Of a stretch of DNA of 64,000 bases, positions 55,322 to 62,871 are shown piece after piece. The position numbers and the translations under genes were made by a program. This DNA comes from Microbacterium sp. AZCO. Its GTDB lineage: Bacteria > Actinomycetota > Actinomycetes > Actinomycetales > Microbacteriaceae. The stretch's first letter is position 1, and every line of letters begins with the position of its first letter. The notes beneath the pieces were generated by a model, which searched no databases, was not told the origin of the DNA, and saw nothing but the letters and a program-made list of their open reading frames with translations. The DNA lies in NCBI RefSeq assembly GCF_039614715.1, contig NZ_CP154857.1:2542001-2606000 (forward strand), in the 5' to 3' direction.

Positions 55322-56116
55322 GTGACGACGATCGAAGGCCTGCACAATTTCCGCGACACGGGCGGCATCGCCCTCGAGGGCGGGGGCAAGACGCGCTCGG
55401 GCGTGCTCTTCCGCTCCGACGCGCTCAGCGCGCTCACCCCGGCCGGGGTCGAGGCGTTCGCCGACACGCAGATCGGCGTCGTCGTGGACTTCCGAACCCC
55501 CGAGGAGCGGCAGCTCGCACCCGACCGGCTGCCGGCGACACGCTCTGTCCAGCTCGTCGAGCTGCCCCTCCTCGAAGGCGCCATCGGCCGGCTCGCGGGC
55601 GACGCCGCGCAGCGCACCTCGGGCGACGAACCCGACCCCGCCGCCGTCGTGGCGGCCATGAATCAGCTCCCCACGCTCGGCGACCTGTACCTCGGGATGC
55701 TGCAGCACGGCGCCGAGGCCTTCGCGACGACGGCTCGCCTCGTCGCGGCGAGCACCGACGAGGAGCCGACCGCCGTCCTCGTGCACTGCACCGCCGGCAA
55801 GGACCGCACGGGTGTCGCCACAGCGCTCCTCCTCCGCGCGGCCGGCGCCGAGCGCAGCGCGGTCGTCGCCGACTACGCGGCATCGGCCGCGAATCTCGCC
55901 GGGGCGTGGGCCGAGGGCATGTACGCGATGCTCACCCAGCTCGGCATCCCGCTGACTCCCGCATTGCAGACGCTCGTCGCAGGCTCCCCCGCGCCCGAGA
56001 TCGAGCGGGCGCTGGATTGGGTGGATGCCGAGCACGGCGACGCCGCCGCGTACCTCCAGTCGGGCGGGCTGACGGGTGAGGAGCTCGGGGCGCTTCGCGC
56101 CCGCCTCGCCGGCTGA
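55322..56116 (+). CDS. Tyrosine-protein phosphatase (MptpB-like)
   Basis: The 264-residue product opens with LHNFRDTGGIAL and VLFRSDALSALTPAGVEAF, then VVDFRTPEE. The catalytic P-loop VHCTAGKDRTGVATALLL near residues 157-173 matches CX5R(T/S) with nucleophilic Cys and extra Lys-Asp. This is the PtpB/IphP-like family, which dephosphorylates phosphotyrosine and in some members phosphoinositides. It is probably cytoplasmic, as no signal peptide is seen, although the mycobacterial relative MptpB is secreted. It stands alone, convergent with the IS and amylase. Confidence 0.88.
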   Translation: MTTIEGLHNFRDTGGIALEGGGKTRSGVLFRSDALSALTPAGVEAFADTQIGVVVDFRTPEERQLAPDRLPATRSVQLVELPLLEGAIGRLAGDAAQRTSGDEPDPAAVVAAMNQLPTLGDLYLGMLQHGAEAFATTARLVAASTDEEPTAVLVHCTAGKDRTGVATALLLRAAGAERSAVVADYAASAANLAGAWAEGMYAMLTQLGIPLTPALQTLVAGSPAPEIERALDWVDAEHGDAAAYLQSGGLTGEELGALRARLAG

Positions 56117-56148
56117 CGCGTCGAGCAGCGAAGCCACCCTCCGTGGAA

Positions 56149-56187
56149 GGCCGGGGACCGCGGCCTGAGATACCGCGGCCCCCGGCC
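56149..56187. terminator. Bidirectional-type hairpin between phosphatase gene and IS
   Basis: GGCCGGGGACCGCGG (56149-56163) pairs with 56173-56187 except for one bulge. It follows the phosphatase stop by about 30 bp. Before the IS inserted it would also have stood just beyond the amylase stop, so it may once have served both convergent genes. Confidence 0.6.
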
Positions 56188-56201
56188 GGTCTGGTCGCGC
56201 C

Positions 56202-57093
56202 CTAGGCCGTGTTGCTAAAGGCGCTGGTGAGCCAGTGCAGCGTCGCGGCGAGGCAGAGTCCGGCGTGGTAGTTACGGGCGGTCTTGTCTGAGCGCATCGC
56301 GATCCCTCGCCACTGCTTGAGCTTGTTGAAGCAGCGTTCGACGACGTTGCGTCCGCGATAGCGATCGCGTTGGGTCTCGCCGAAGTCGATCGGCCGACCC
56401 GGGCGCTTGCGGCGGTGAGCGATCTGATCGTCGCGTTCGGGGATCGTCGCGGCGATCCGGCGCGTCCGCAGCCAGGCCCGGTTCGCCTTCGACGGGTAAC
56501 CCTTGTCGGCGAGCACGCGGTCCGGGCGAGTGCGCGGCCGGCCGGCGACACCCGGGACGCGGATCTGCGCGAGCGTGGCGGGCAGCATGCTCGTGTCGGC
56601 GGCCTGCCCTGGGGTCAGGATGAATGCCAGCGCGCGTCCCTTCCCGTCGCAGACCAAGTGATTCTTGGTCGTCAGCCCGCCCCGCGAGCGGCCGATCGCG
56701 TGATCAGCGGGCTCCAGGCCGAACTTCGTGTAGTTCGACAGCGCCCCCCGCGGTCCGCGGCAGGGTCGCACCGTGCTGATGAACTCGCACGATCGTCGAG
56801 TCGATCGACGCCACCCAGTCCAGGTCACCCGACCGCTGCGCGAGGGACTGCACCTTTTCCAGCACCCGAGCCCACACGCCCGCCTCGGCCCACCGGTTGA
56901 AGTTCTTATAGACCGTGTTCCAGTTCCCGTACCGCTCCGGAACGTCCCGCCAGGGCGCACCCGTGCGGAACCGCCACGCGGTCGCCTCGACCACAGTCCG
57001 GCGGTCCACAGGTGGCCGCCCCGTTGACTTCACCGTCGGAAACAACGGCCCGATCACCGCCCACGTCTCATCCGAGATCACCTCACGCGACAC
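56202..57093 (-). CDS. IS5-family DDE transposase in two overlapping frames
   Basis: The first frame (start GTG at 57093, stop at 56704) encodes the N-terminal HTH-like part and the first catalytic Asp in DWVASIDSTIVR. The second frame encodes SNYTKFGLEPADHAIGRSRG, the second Asp in DRVLADKGYPSK and the catalytic Glu in RNVVERCFNKLKQW. They join only by a +1 (or -2) shift. The likely place is a run of six C on the plus strand at 56744-56749, just where homology changes frame. It may be programmed frameshifting or a one-base disruption. The final TAG stop is supplied by the left CTAG target. All three catalytic residues are present, so it could be active. Confidence 0.85.
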
Positions 57094-57144
57094 GCCTAAA
57101 GACTCACCCGCGAACGTCCCGATCGCGTTTAGCAACACGGCCTA
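56203..57144. mobile_element. IS5-family insertion sequence (IS427-like group)
   Basis: Perfect 17-bp inverted ends, TAGGCCGTGTTGCTAAA at 56203-56219 and its complement at 57128-57144. The outermost bases and one flanking base on each side make CTAG at 56202-56205 and 57142-57145. This is either a CTAG duplication or a TA duplication with palindromic context. The element is about 940 bp and contains one DDE transposase split over two frames, the usual plan of this group. The right CTAG holds the amylase stop codon. Confidence 0.88.
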
Positions 57145-59463
57145 GTTCCGCCAGGTGTCGGACAGGGTCACGGATCCGTTCGCGCCGACCGTCGCGGTGC
57201 GGTTCGCGCCGCTCTCCCAGGTGACGGCGCCGGCGGTCGTGCGCTTGATGTACTTGTACTGGAACGTCGTCCCCGCGGGGAGGCCGACGGTGCCCGTCCA
57301 CGTCGAGCCGTTCGCCGTGAGGGCGACGGCGTTCCCAGGAGCCCACGCCCCGAGCGCCGCGATGTCGCCGACGACGTACACCGACTGCCCGGCGCTGACG
57401 GTCGCGGCGACGCCGAACGCGGCTCCTGGCTGTGGTGACGTGCAGGGGCTGCCGGCCGTGACGGCGCCGTTCGCCGACACCGCGACGTCCGCTCCCGTGA
57501 GGGAGTAGTTGTTCGAGCCGTTGTTGTCCCACGTGCCGGCGCCGTTGGTGAACGCCGCCGTCACGGTCTGCCCGTTCGCCGAGACCGTGCGCGAGACCCA
57601 GCCGGCGCACGCCGCCGTCATCGCGTCACCGGGAGCCGTGGTCCACGCGCCCGAACCCACCCGGTAGTGCACGAAGTACGACGACCAGCCCTTCGCCGTG
57701 GAGTAGTACACGGTCGTGGAGCTGGGCGGCGGCGTGGTGCACGGGTTTCCCCCGGTCACGGTGCCGTTCGCCGAGACCGCGACGTCCGCTCCCGTGAGGG
57801 AGTAGTTGTTCGAGCCGTTGTTGTCCCACGTGCCGGAGCCGTTGGTGAACGCCGCCGTCACGGTCTGCCCGTTCGCCGAGACCGTGCGCGAGACCCAGCC
57901 GGCGCACGCCGCCGTCATCGCGTCACCGGGAGCCGTGGTCCACGCGCCCGAACCCACCCGGTAGTGCACGAAGTACGACGACCAGCCCTTCGCCGTGGAG
58001 TAGTACACGGTCGTCGGCGTCTGGGGAGTCGCCGTGCCCTTGAGCATGACTCCGCCATAGGCGGGAATCGTCAGCGTGACCTTTCCGCCGGACACGGCGA
58101 AGCTCTGGGAGCATCCACCCGCCGACACGACATTGCAGTACGTGCCCGGCGGGAGGGCTGTCGCGAATTCCCGCGTCACCGACGCGTTGGTGTTGTTGAT
58201 CGCGACGAAGCCCTTGTCACCGCGGCCGTACGCCACCACATTCGAGCCGTCGTCGAACCAGTTGTTGAGGTCCGTTCCGGTCACCGCGTTGTGGAAGGCG
58301 ACTGCGCCTCGGATCTCCTGCTTGCGCTGCGTGCACTGCCAGGCCGTGTTCGAGCAGTCGGCGTCCGGGACGCTCGTCGCCGATGCGCCCGGCGCGCCGG
58401 TGTCCTTCGTGGAGCCGGTGAACGCATATCCGGAGTAGACGGCGGGCGAGCCGTAGGGGTAGGAGAGCATGAACATGTTCGCCAGGAGGTACTTGGCACC
58501 CCACTGGTAGTTCATCGTCTCGCCGTTGCGCTCGGTGTCGTGATTGTCCACGAACACGCCTGCGCCCGTCGACGGCAGGAGCCCGTTCGCGATGTCCTTC
58601 AGGTTCGCGATCGATCCGTCGAAGTCCGCCTTGAGCCGACGCGCATAGTCGAACTCGTGCGAGTCGCCCGACCCCAGGTACTCGGACGGCTGGATCGGCT
58701 CGTTGGCTCCTCGAATGACCTCCTGCACCCAGTAGATGTTGGGGTTCGTCAGCTTCTGCTTGATCGCGAGGAGATCTGCAGCGGGGATGTGCTTGGCGGC
58801 GTCGATGCGAAAGCCCGACACACCGAGCGAGATGAGGTCGTTCAGGTAGCCGGCGATCTTGGTGCGCACATAGTCGGAGCTCGTGCGAAGGTCCTGGAGC
58901 GAACTCAGGCGGCAGAACTGCACGTTGTCGCGGTCCTTGTAGTTGCTGATGTCGACCCGGCAGTCGTTGAAGTCGTTGAACCCGTAGGGCACGGCCGGGA
59001 ACGAGTCGACGCCGAACGAGCTGCCGGCGACGCCGGTCCCGCTGCCGATGTCGGCGCCGCTCATGTGATTGATGACGGCATCGACGATCACGCCGACCCC
59101 CGCGCTGTTGCATGCCGCGACCATCGCGGCGAACTCGGCGCGCGTGCCGAGCTTCGAGTCGAGGCGGTAGCTCACGGGCTGATAGGACGTCCACCACTGC
59201 GCGCCCTGGATGGTCTCCTGGGGCGGAGACACCTGCACGTAGCCGTACCCGGACGGTCCGATCGTGGACGTGCACTCCGCGGCCACGGAGTCCCAGGTCC
59301 ACTGGAAGAGGTTGAGGATGACGTCCTTGCCGCTCCGAGGAGGCGTTGTGGCGTGCGCGGGGGAAGGAGCGGAGGCGACGAGGAGACCGCCCAGGAGAGC
59401 GATCGCGACACCCAGCGCGACGAGGAGTCGCGTGGGCAGGGACAAGTTCTTGCTGAGAGACAT
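57142..59463 (-). CDS. Secreted alpha-amylase with tandem starch-binding modules
   Basis: The 773-residue product has a signal peptide (SLPTRLLVALGVAIALLGGL, ending SPAHA) and a GH13 catalytic barrel. Conserved regions are DAVINHM, GFRIDAAKH (nucleophile Asp), VQEVIRG (acid/base Glu) and FVDNHDTER (transition-state Asp). An all-beta C-domain follows (FVAINNTNAS...). Then come two near-identical CBM25/26-like modules (TTVYYSTAKGWSSYFVHY) and a C-terminal CBM20 (VYVVGDIAALGAWAPGNAV). It hydrolyses internal alpha-1,4 bonds of starch outside the cell. The ATG at 59463 has GGAG 5 nt upstream. The TAG stop lies in the IS target site, so the protein is intact but the gene has lost its adjacent terminator. 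Confidence 0.95.
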   Translation of the reverse strand: MSLSKNLSLPTRLLVALGVAIALLGGLLVASAPSPAHATTPPRSGKDVILNLFQWTWDSVAAECTSTIGPSGYGYVQVSPPQETIQGAQWWTSYQPVSYRLDSKLGTRAEFAAMVAACNSAGVGVIVDAVINHMSGADIGSGTGVAGSSFGVDSFPAVPYGFNDFNDCRVDISNYKDRDNVQFCRLSSLQDLRTSSDYVRTKIAGYLNDLISLGVSGFRIDAAKHIPAADLLAIKQKLTNPNIYWVQEVIRGANEPIQPSEYLGSGDSHEFDYARRLKADFDGSIANLKDIANGLLPSTGAGVFVDNHDTERNGETMNYQWGAKYLLANMFMLSYPYGSPAVYSGYAFTGSTKDTGAPGASATSVPDADCSNTAWQCTQRKQEIRGAVAFHNAVTGTDLNNWFDDGSNVVAYGRGDKGFVAINNTNASVTREFATALPPGTYCNVVSAGGCSQSFAVSGGKVTLTIPAYGGVMLKGTATPQTPTTVYYSTAKGWSSYFVHYRVGSGAWTTAPGDAMTAACAGWVSRTVSANGQTVTAAFTNGSGTWDNNGSNNYSLTGADVAVSANGTVTGGNPCTTPPPSSTTVYYSTAKGWSSYFVHYRVGSGAWTTAPGDAMTAACAGWVSRTVSANGQTVTAAFTNGAGTWDNNGSNNYSLTGADVAVSANGAVTAGSPCTSPQPGAAFGVAATVSAGQSVYVVGDIAALGAWAPGNAVALTANGSTWTGTVGLPAGTTFQYKYIKRTTAGAVTWESGANRTATVGANGSVTLSDTWRN
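57466..57717. repeat. Starch-binding module repeat, copy closer to the 3' end of the gene
   Basis: 252 bp matching 57763-58014 with only 2 differences, at a 297-bp (99-codon) period. It encodes the second CBM25/26-like module of the amylase. Confidence 0.9.
57763..58014. repeat. Starch-binding module repeat, copy closer to the 5' end of the gene
   Basis: Partner of 57466-57717, about 99% identical. It encodes the first CBM25/26-like module. Such identity implies recent duplication or gene conversion. Confidence 0.9.
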
Positions 59464-59609
59464 GATGCTCCAGACGCGAGGCGCAGCCTCGCTCAGTTGG
59501 TTCGGGGCACCGGGGCGGTTCCGACGTCTCGCAGCATCGCGGTTCTCAGGAGGCGGCCTTGTGGGCTGCCGAACGTCAGTGGGCCCGGACTTCGACGACC
59601 GGTGAGGGA

Positions 59610-59639
59610 ACCATAGCAAGCGCTTGCATTGACACTCAA
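59610..59639 (-). promoter_or_regulatory. Amylase promoter with LacI-type operator in its spacer
   Basis: Minus-strand TTGAGT (59634-59639) and TATGGT (59610-59615) are 18 bp apart. The perfect palindrome GCAAGCGCTTGC (59616-59627), a LacI-family operator with central CG, fills the spacer. Repression by a sugar-responsive LacI-type regulator is the likely control. The leader is about 140 nt with no gene in it. Confidence 0.75.
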
Positions 59640-59701
59640 GTCAGAATTCTCGAATATTCCGCATCTCGGCTCATGCGCATCTCGCGCATTCGAAGCAAAG
59701 T

Positions 59702-59715
59702 TGGAAGCGCTTCCA
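59702..59715. promoter_or_regulatory. Second LacI-type operator upstream of the amylase promoter
   Basis: TGGAAGCGCTTCCA is a perfect 14-bp palindrome with the same AAGCGCTT core, 86 bp upstream of the first operator. The two could be bridged by a tetrameric or looped repressor. Confidence 0.6.
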
Positions 59716-59761
59716 CACCGAGCGCCGCAACTCCGGCGTCCACGTTCGCGACCTCGTGAGA

Positions 59762-60016
59762 TCAGCCAGCCGCGGCGGTCAGCGCCTCGCGCAGGCGGTC
59801 GGGCGAGACGCGCCAGTGCGCGTGCAGGCTGCCGTCGATGAGGATGACGGGGATCTTCTCCCACCACAGCTCGTAGAGCGCGGGGTCGTCGGCGATCGAG
59901 CGCTCATCGACCTCGACCGCACCCTCCGGCAGGTCGGCGACGACGTTCTCGACGATCTCCCGCGCCACATCGCAGAGGTGGCAGTCGGGCTTGCCGATGA
60001 GGGTGAGGGTCGTCAC
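59762..60016 (-). CDS. Glutaredoxin-like thioredoxin-fold protein
   Basis: An 84-residue product with TLIGKPDCHLCDVAREIV: a CxxC redox motif (CHLC) after the first strand, then a helix, KIPVILIDGSLHAHW with the cis-Pro, and a final helix. It belongs to the DUF836/glutaredoxin-like group often found in actinobacteria; it probably acts on cytoplasmic disulfides. The GTG start at 60016 lies 6 nt after TACGAT. Confidence 0.85.
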   Translation of the reverse strand: MTTLTLIGKPDCHLCDVAREIVENVVADLPEGAVEVDERSIADDPALYELWWEKIPVILIDGSLHAHWRVSPDRLREALTAAAG

Positions 60017-60022
60017 CCTTCC

Positions 60023-60028
60023 ATCGTA
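60023..60028 (-). promoter_or_regulatory. Putative -10 box of the glutaredoxin-like gene
   Basis: TACGAT on the minus strand, 6 nt before the GTG at 60016. Confidence 0.35.
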
Positions 60029-60058
60029 CGAGCGGAGTGAATTCCTCGGCTCAGCACT

Positions 60059-60092
60059 CGCGCGCGCCGCCCGGGCGCCCGGCGTGCGCGCT
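60059..60092 (-). terminator. GC-rich hairpin after the rhodanese gene
   Basis: GCGCGCGCCG near 60060 pairs, with a one-base bulge, with CGGCGTGCGCGC ending near 60091, around CCCGGGCGCC. It starts about 17 bp downstream of the rhodanese stop. Confidence 0.5.
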
Positions 60093-60108
60093 CCCGATCA
60101 GCGGGCGG

Positions 60109-60402
60109 TCATCGCTCGATGGGATAGCCGGCGGCGGCCCACTCCCCCGTGCCGCCCTCGACGTTCGTCGCGTCGTAGCCGCGGGCCTCGAGCGCCTGAA
60201 CGACGCGCGCAGATCGACCCCCGACCTGGCAGATGACGTCGAACGCGCCCTCCGGCAGCTCGTGCAGCCGATCGCCGATCGACGACATCGGCAGGTTCAC
60301 GGCGCCGGGCACGTGCCCTGCCGCGAACTCGTCAGCCTCGCGCACGTCGATGAGGGGCACGTCGGTGCGGCCGTGGAGCTCGTGGACGGTGATGGTCTGC
60401 AT
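60109..60402 (-). CDS. Single-domain rhodanese-like protein
   Basis: The 97-residue product is one rhodanese domain: VPLIDVREADEFAAGHVPGA, then VNLPMSSI, and the active-site loop ICQVGGRSARVV with the persulfide-forming Cys. The last helix follows NVEGGTGEWAAAGYP. It probably transfers sulfane sulfur in the cytoplasm; the acceptor is unknown. An AGAGG ribosome-binding site precedes the ATG at 60402. Confidence 0.9.
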   Translation of the reverse strand: MQTITVHELHGRTDVPLIDVREADEFAAGHVPGAVNLPMSSIGDRLHELPEGAFDVICQVGGRSARVVQALEARGYDATNVEGGTGEWAAAGYPIER

Positions 60403-60484
60403 CGGTCCTCTTCGTGGTCTGTGCGGGATTCCGGGGAGAACACGAAGCGCCCATCCGAGGACAGGCGCTTGGTGTTCTGGCCGC

Positions 60485-60583
60485 TTACTTCTTGTTGCGG
60501 CGCTGGTGGCGAGTCTTGCGAAGCAGCTTGCGGTGCTTCTTCTTCGCCATGCGCTTGCGGCGCTTCTTGATGACAGAACCCAC
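60485..60583 (-). CDS. Small basic ribosomal protein bS22 (AURKAIP1/COX24 type)
   Basis: A 32-residue product, MGSVIKKRRKRMAKKKHRKL followed by LRKTRHQRRNKK, extremely basic. It matches the AURKAIP1/COX24-domain peptide that mycobacterial ribosome structures place in the 30S subunit as bS22. The GTG start at 60583 has GAGG 6 nt upstream. It lies directly downstream of the BldC-like HTH gene, an arrangement I recall as common in actinobacteria. Confidence 0.9.
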   Translation of the reverse strand: MGSVIKKRRKRMAKKKHRKLLRKTRHQRRNKK

Positions 60584-60663
60584 GGAAAACCTCACTAGAT
60601 CGGGGTCTGGACGCGGTGCGAATCGCGCCCGGGAACGGGCAAAACGGAAAAATGCCTCGTAGC

Positions 60664-60669
60664 AGTCTA
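60664..60669 (-). promoter_or_regulatory. Putative -10 box of the bS22 gene
   Basis: TAGACT on the minus strand, overlapping the HTH gene stop codon, would give a leader of about 75 nt before the bS22 GTG. No good -35 box. Confidence 0.3.
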
Positions 60670-60858
60670 GCCGACGTCGGCGACCGGACGTTGCAGGGCC
60701 TCTGTGACCGCCGATTCGGGCACGCGATAGCTGCGTCCGAACCGCACCGCCGGCAGCTCGCCGGCGTGCACGAGACGGTAGACGGTCATCTTCGACACGC
60801 GCATGAGCTCGGCCACCTCGGCGACCGTGAGGAACCGCACGTCAGGCAGCTCGGCCAT
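60667..60858 (-). CDS. BldC-like helix-turn-helix protein
   Basis: A 63-residue MerR-type winged-helix with nothing else: FLTVAEVAELMRVSKMTVYR (HTH), then HAGELPAVRFGRSYRVPESA (wing). The size equals that of BldC-type developmental regulators and excisionase-like proteins, which bind direct repeats as head-to-tail oligomers. GGGGGAGA precedes the ATG at 60858. The target is unknown. Confidence 0.9.
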   Translation of the reverse strand: MAELPDVRFLTVAEVAELMRVSKMTVYRLVHAGELPAVRFGRSYRVPESAVTEALQRPVADVG

Positions 60859-60965
60859 GGATCACTCGTCTCCCCCTGCGCACCTCGAGTCGATGCTGTG
60901 CTGATCTTAGAACCGCGGCGCAACGCATGTAAACCGGTGTTGCTGATGTGGTTGCTGGGGCAGGA

Positions 60966-61898
60966 TCACGAATCCGTGCGGGCACGTCGCAGACGTTCGG
61001 CCGCTTCGCGCGCCGCCTGCCGCTCGTGACGTCGCGCCTCCCGGAGGGCCCGCTCGGCGTCGCGAACCCCCCGCTGGGCCTCGCGGAACTTCTTGTCGGC
61101 GGCGAGCTCGGCGCCGGGGAGGGTGATCCACTCCGGCTGCGGCTCGTGCGGCGCACCCTGCGCGAGCGACGCGGTGTATGCCGCGACGCCGTCGAGGCTG
61201 CGTGCGACGGAGAAGGCGAACGGGTCGGTCTCGTCGAGAAAGACGCCCGCGTCGATCGCGGCGCGCAGGTGCGGGTAGGCATCCTGCGTCACGAGCTCCC
61301 GGTACAGCGCGTCCTCTCGCCCCACGATGTCGGCCATGCCTTCGCCCGTCGTGCGCTGCGTGCGGGCGAAGCCGGCCAGGACTCGCCCCGTCCAGTACGA
61401 GTGCCCCGTGATGAGAAGCACGACGGCGAGCCGCTCGTCATAGGAGAGGGGCGTGTCGGCGAGCGCACTCAGTCCCGTGTCCATCCACGCCGCGCTGTTG
61501 GGTGTCGTCGGCGAGCCGTTGATAGGCACGTCGAGCACCCATGGATGCCGGAGGTAGCCGTTGACCAGCTCGCGATACAGCCGCTCGAGCCGCTCGCGCC
61601 AGCCGTCCGGCTCGAGGATCGACGCGGGCGGGAGCCCCGTCGCCTCCTCCTGCATGAGCAGCACGAGATCCTCCTTCGCGCTGACGTAGCGATACAGCGA
61701 CATCGGCGTGTACCCGAGCCGAGAGGCGACGGCGGACATCGATACGGCGGCCAGGCCCTCGGCATCCGCGATCTCCACCGCGGCCTCGACGATGCGCTCG
61801 ACGCTCATCTCCCGCTTGGGACCGCGTTGCGGGTCCGCGGCGATGCCCCACGCGAGCGCGATGCCGCGCGGTAGGTCGAGTTCGCCCGGTTCGCTCAT
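60966..61898 (-). CDS. TetR-family regulator with C-terminal basic helix, controls the adjacent ABC exporter
   Basis: The 310-residue product carries the HTH MSVERIVEAAVEIADAEGL then MSAVASRLGYTPMSLYRYVS (residues 31-70) and a TetR_C-type ligand domain. A long charged C-terminal helix follows (KKFREAQRGVRDAERALREA, then RRHERQAAREA), making it about 100 residues longer than usual. It is divergent from the DrrAB-type genes with a palindrome between them. Relatives of this group regulate drug exporters. The ATG at 61898 lies 6 nt after TAGACT. Confidence 0.92.
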   Translation of the reverse strand: MSEPGELDLPRGIALAWGIAADPQRGPKREMSVERIVEAAVEIADAEGLAAVSMSAVASRLGYTPMSLYRYVSAKEDLVLLMQEEATGLPPASILEPDGWRERLERLYRELVNGYLRHPWVLDVPINGSPTTPNSAAWMDTGLSALADTPLSYDERLAVVLLITGHSYWTGRVLAGFARTQRTTGEGMADIVGREDALYRELVTQDAYPHLRAAIDAGVFLDETDPFAFSVARSLDGVAAYTASLAQGAPHEPQPEWITLPGAELAADKKFREAQRGVRDAERALREARRHERQAAREAAERLRRARTDS

Positions 61899-61904
61899 GC
61901 GGCA

Positions 61905-61933
61905 AGTCTAGGACTGTATATCCGATAAACAGT
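61905..61933. promoter_or_regulatory. TetR promoter box and 21-bp operator before the ABC exporter
   Basis: Minus-strand -10 TAGACT lies at 61905-61910. The 21-bp segment 61913-61933 (ACTGTATAT, CCG, ATAAACAGT) is a palindrome with 9 of 10 pairs matching. It would block the TetR promoter and sits before the ABC genes. Confidence 0.6.
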
Positions 61934-61953
61934 GTGTTACCGTCATAAACAGT
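61925..61953. repeat. Direct repeat ATAAACAGT in the exporter promoter region
   Basis: ATAAACAGT occurs at 61925-61933 and 61945-61953, a 20-bp spacing (two helix turns). The first is the right half of the operator palindrome; the second may be an additional half-site. Confidence 0.5.
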
Positions 61954-61980
61954 TTCCGCCATACACAGAAAGGAAGACGA

Positions 61981-62871
61981 ATGGATGCCGCCATCACCGT
62001 CCGCGGTCTGCACAAGGCCTTCGGGCGTCAATCGGTCCTCGCCGGGGTCGATCTCGACGTCGCCCGTGGCGAGATCTTCGCTCTGCTCGGACCCAACGGC
62101 GCGGGCAAGACCACGACGATCTCGATCCTCACGACGCTGCAGAGGCCGGATGCGGGCTCCGCCGTCGTGGCGGGATTCGATGTCGCCTCCCTCCCCGGCG
62201 AGGTGCAGCGCCGCATCGCGCTGACAGGTCAGTCGGCGGCCGTCGACGACGTCCTGACCGGCATCGAGAACCTCGTCATGCTGGGGCGCCTGTCGGGGCT
62301 CACCCCGCGCGCCGCGCGCGTGCGGGCGGGTGAGCTGCTCGACCGCTTCGAACTCGTGGACGCCGCGACCCGCCGCGTCCGCTCCTACTCGGGCGGCATG
62401 CGCCGGCGTCTCGACCTCGCGCTGAGCTTCGTCGTCGCGCCGGAGGTGCTCTTCCTCGACGAGCCCACGACCGGCCTCGACACCAAGAGTCGCCGAGAGC
62501 TGTGGGAGGTCATCCGCACGCTGGCCGACGCCGGCACCACCGTCTTCCTCACGACGCAGTACCTCGAGGAGGCCGACCACCTCGCCGACCGCGTCGCCGT
62601 GCTGAACGACGGCCGCATCGTGGCGAACGACACGCCCGCGGTGCTCAAGTCGCGTATCGGCGGCGACGTCGTGGAGCTGCGCGATCGGCACGACAGCCTT
62701 CTGCGCGAGGTGGCGACCGACGGGTCGGTGTCGGGTCTGCGACGCGCACTCGACGTGCTCGACGAGTCGGGCGCGGAGGGCGTCGTGACGCTGCGCCGCC
62801 CCAGCCTCGACGACGTCTTTCTGTCGCTCACATCCGGGGGCTCCGCCGAACTGGTCGAGGAGTCCGCATGA
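61981..62871 (+). CDS. DrrA-type ABC exporter ATP-binding protein
   Basis: The 296-residue product has Walker A GPNGAGKTTTISIL, the Q-loop GQSAAVDDVLT, signature YSGGMRRRLDLA, Walker B EVLFLDEPTTGLD and switch His replaced in context by TTQYLEEADHLADRV (a Gln, as in many DrrA-type proteins). The C-terminal extension (DVVELRDRHDSLLREV...RRPSLDDVFLSLT) is typical of drug and polysaccharide exporters of this type. It powers the permease encoded next. AAGGAAG lies 5 nt before the ATG. Its stop overlaps the permease start (ATGA). Confidence 0.93.
   Translation: MDAAITVRGLHKAFGRQSVLAGVDLDVARGEIFALLGPNGAGKTTTISILTTLQRPDAGSAVVAGFDVASLPGEVQRRIALTGQSAAVDDVLTGIENLVMLGRLSGLTPRAARVRAGELLDRFELVDAATRRVRSYSGGMRRRLDLALSFVVAPEVLFLDEPTTGLDTKSRRELWEVIRTLADAGTTVFLTTQYLEEADHLADRVAVLNDGRIVANDTPAVLKSRIGGDVVELRDRHDSLLREVATDGSVSGLRRALDVLDESGAEGVVTLRRPSLDDVFLSLTSGGSAELVEESA

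Noticed and set aside
60615..60660. Possible terminator with A/T-rich run near 60625-60652
   Set aside because: The small hairpin (GCCCG/CGGGC) has its T-run on the wrong side for either strand, so it does not fit an intrinsic terminator.
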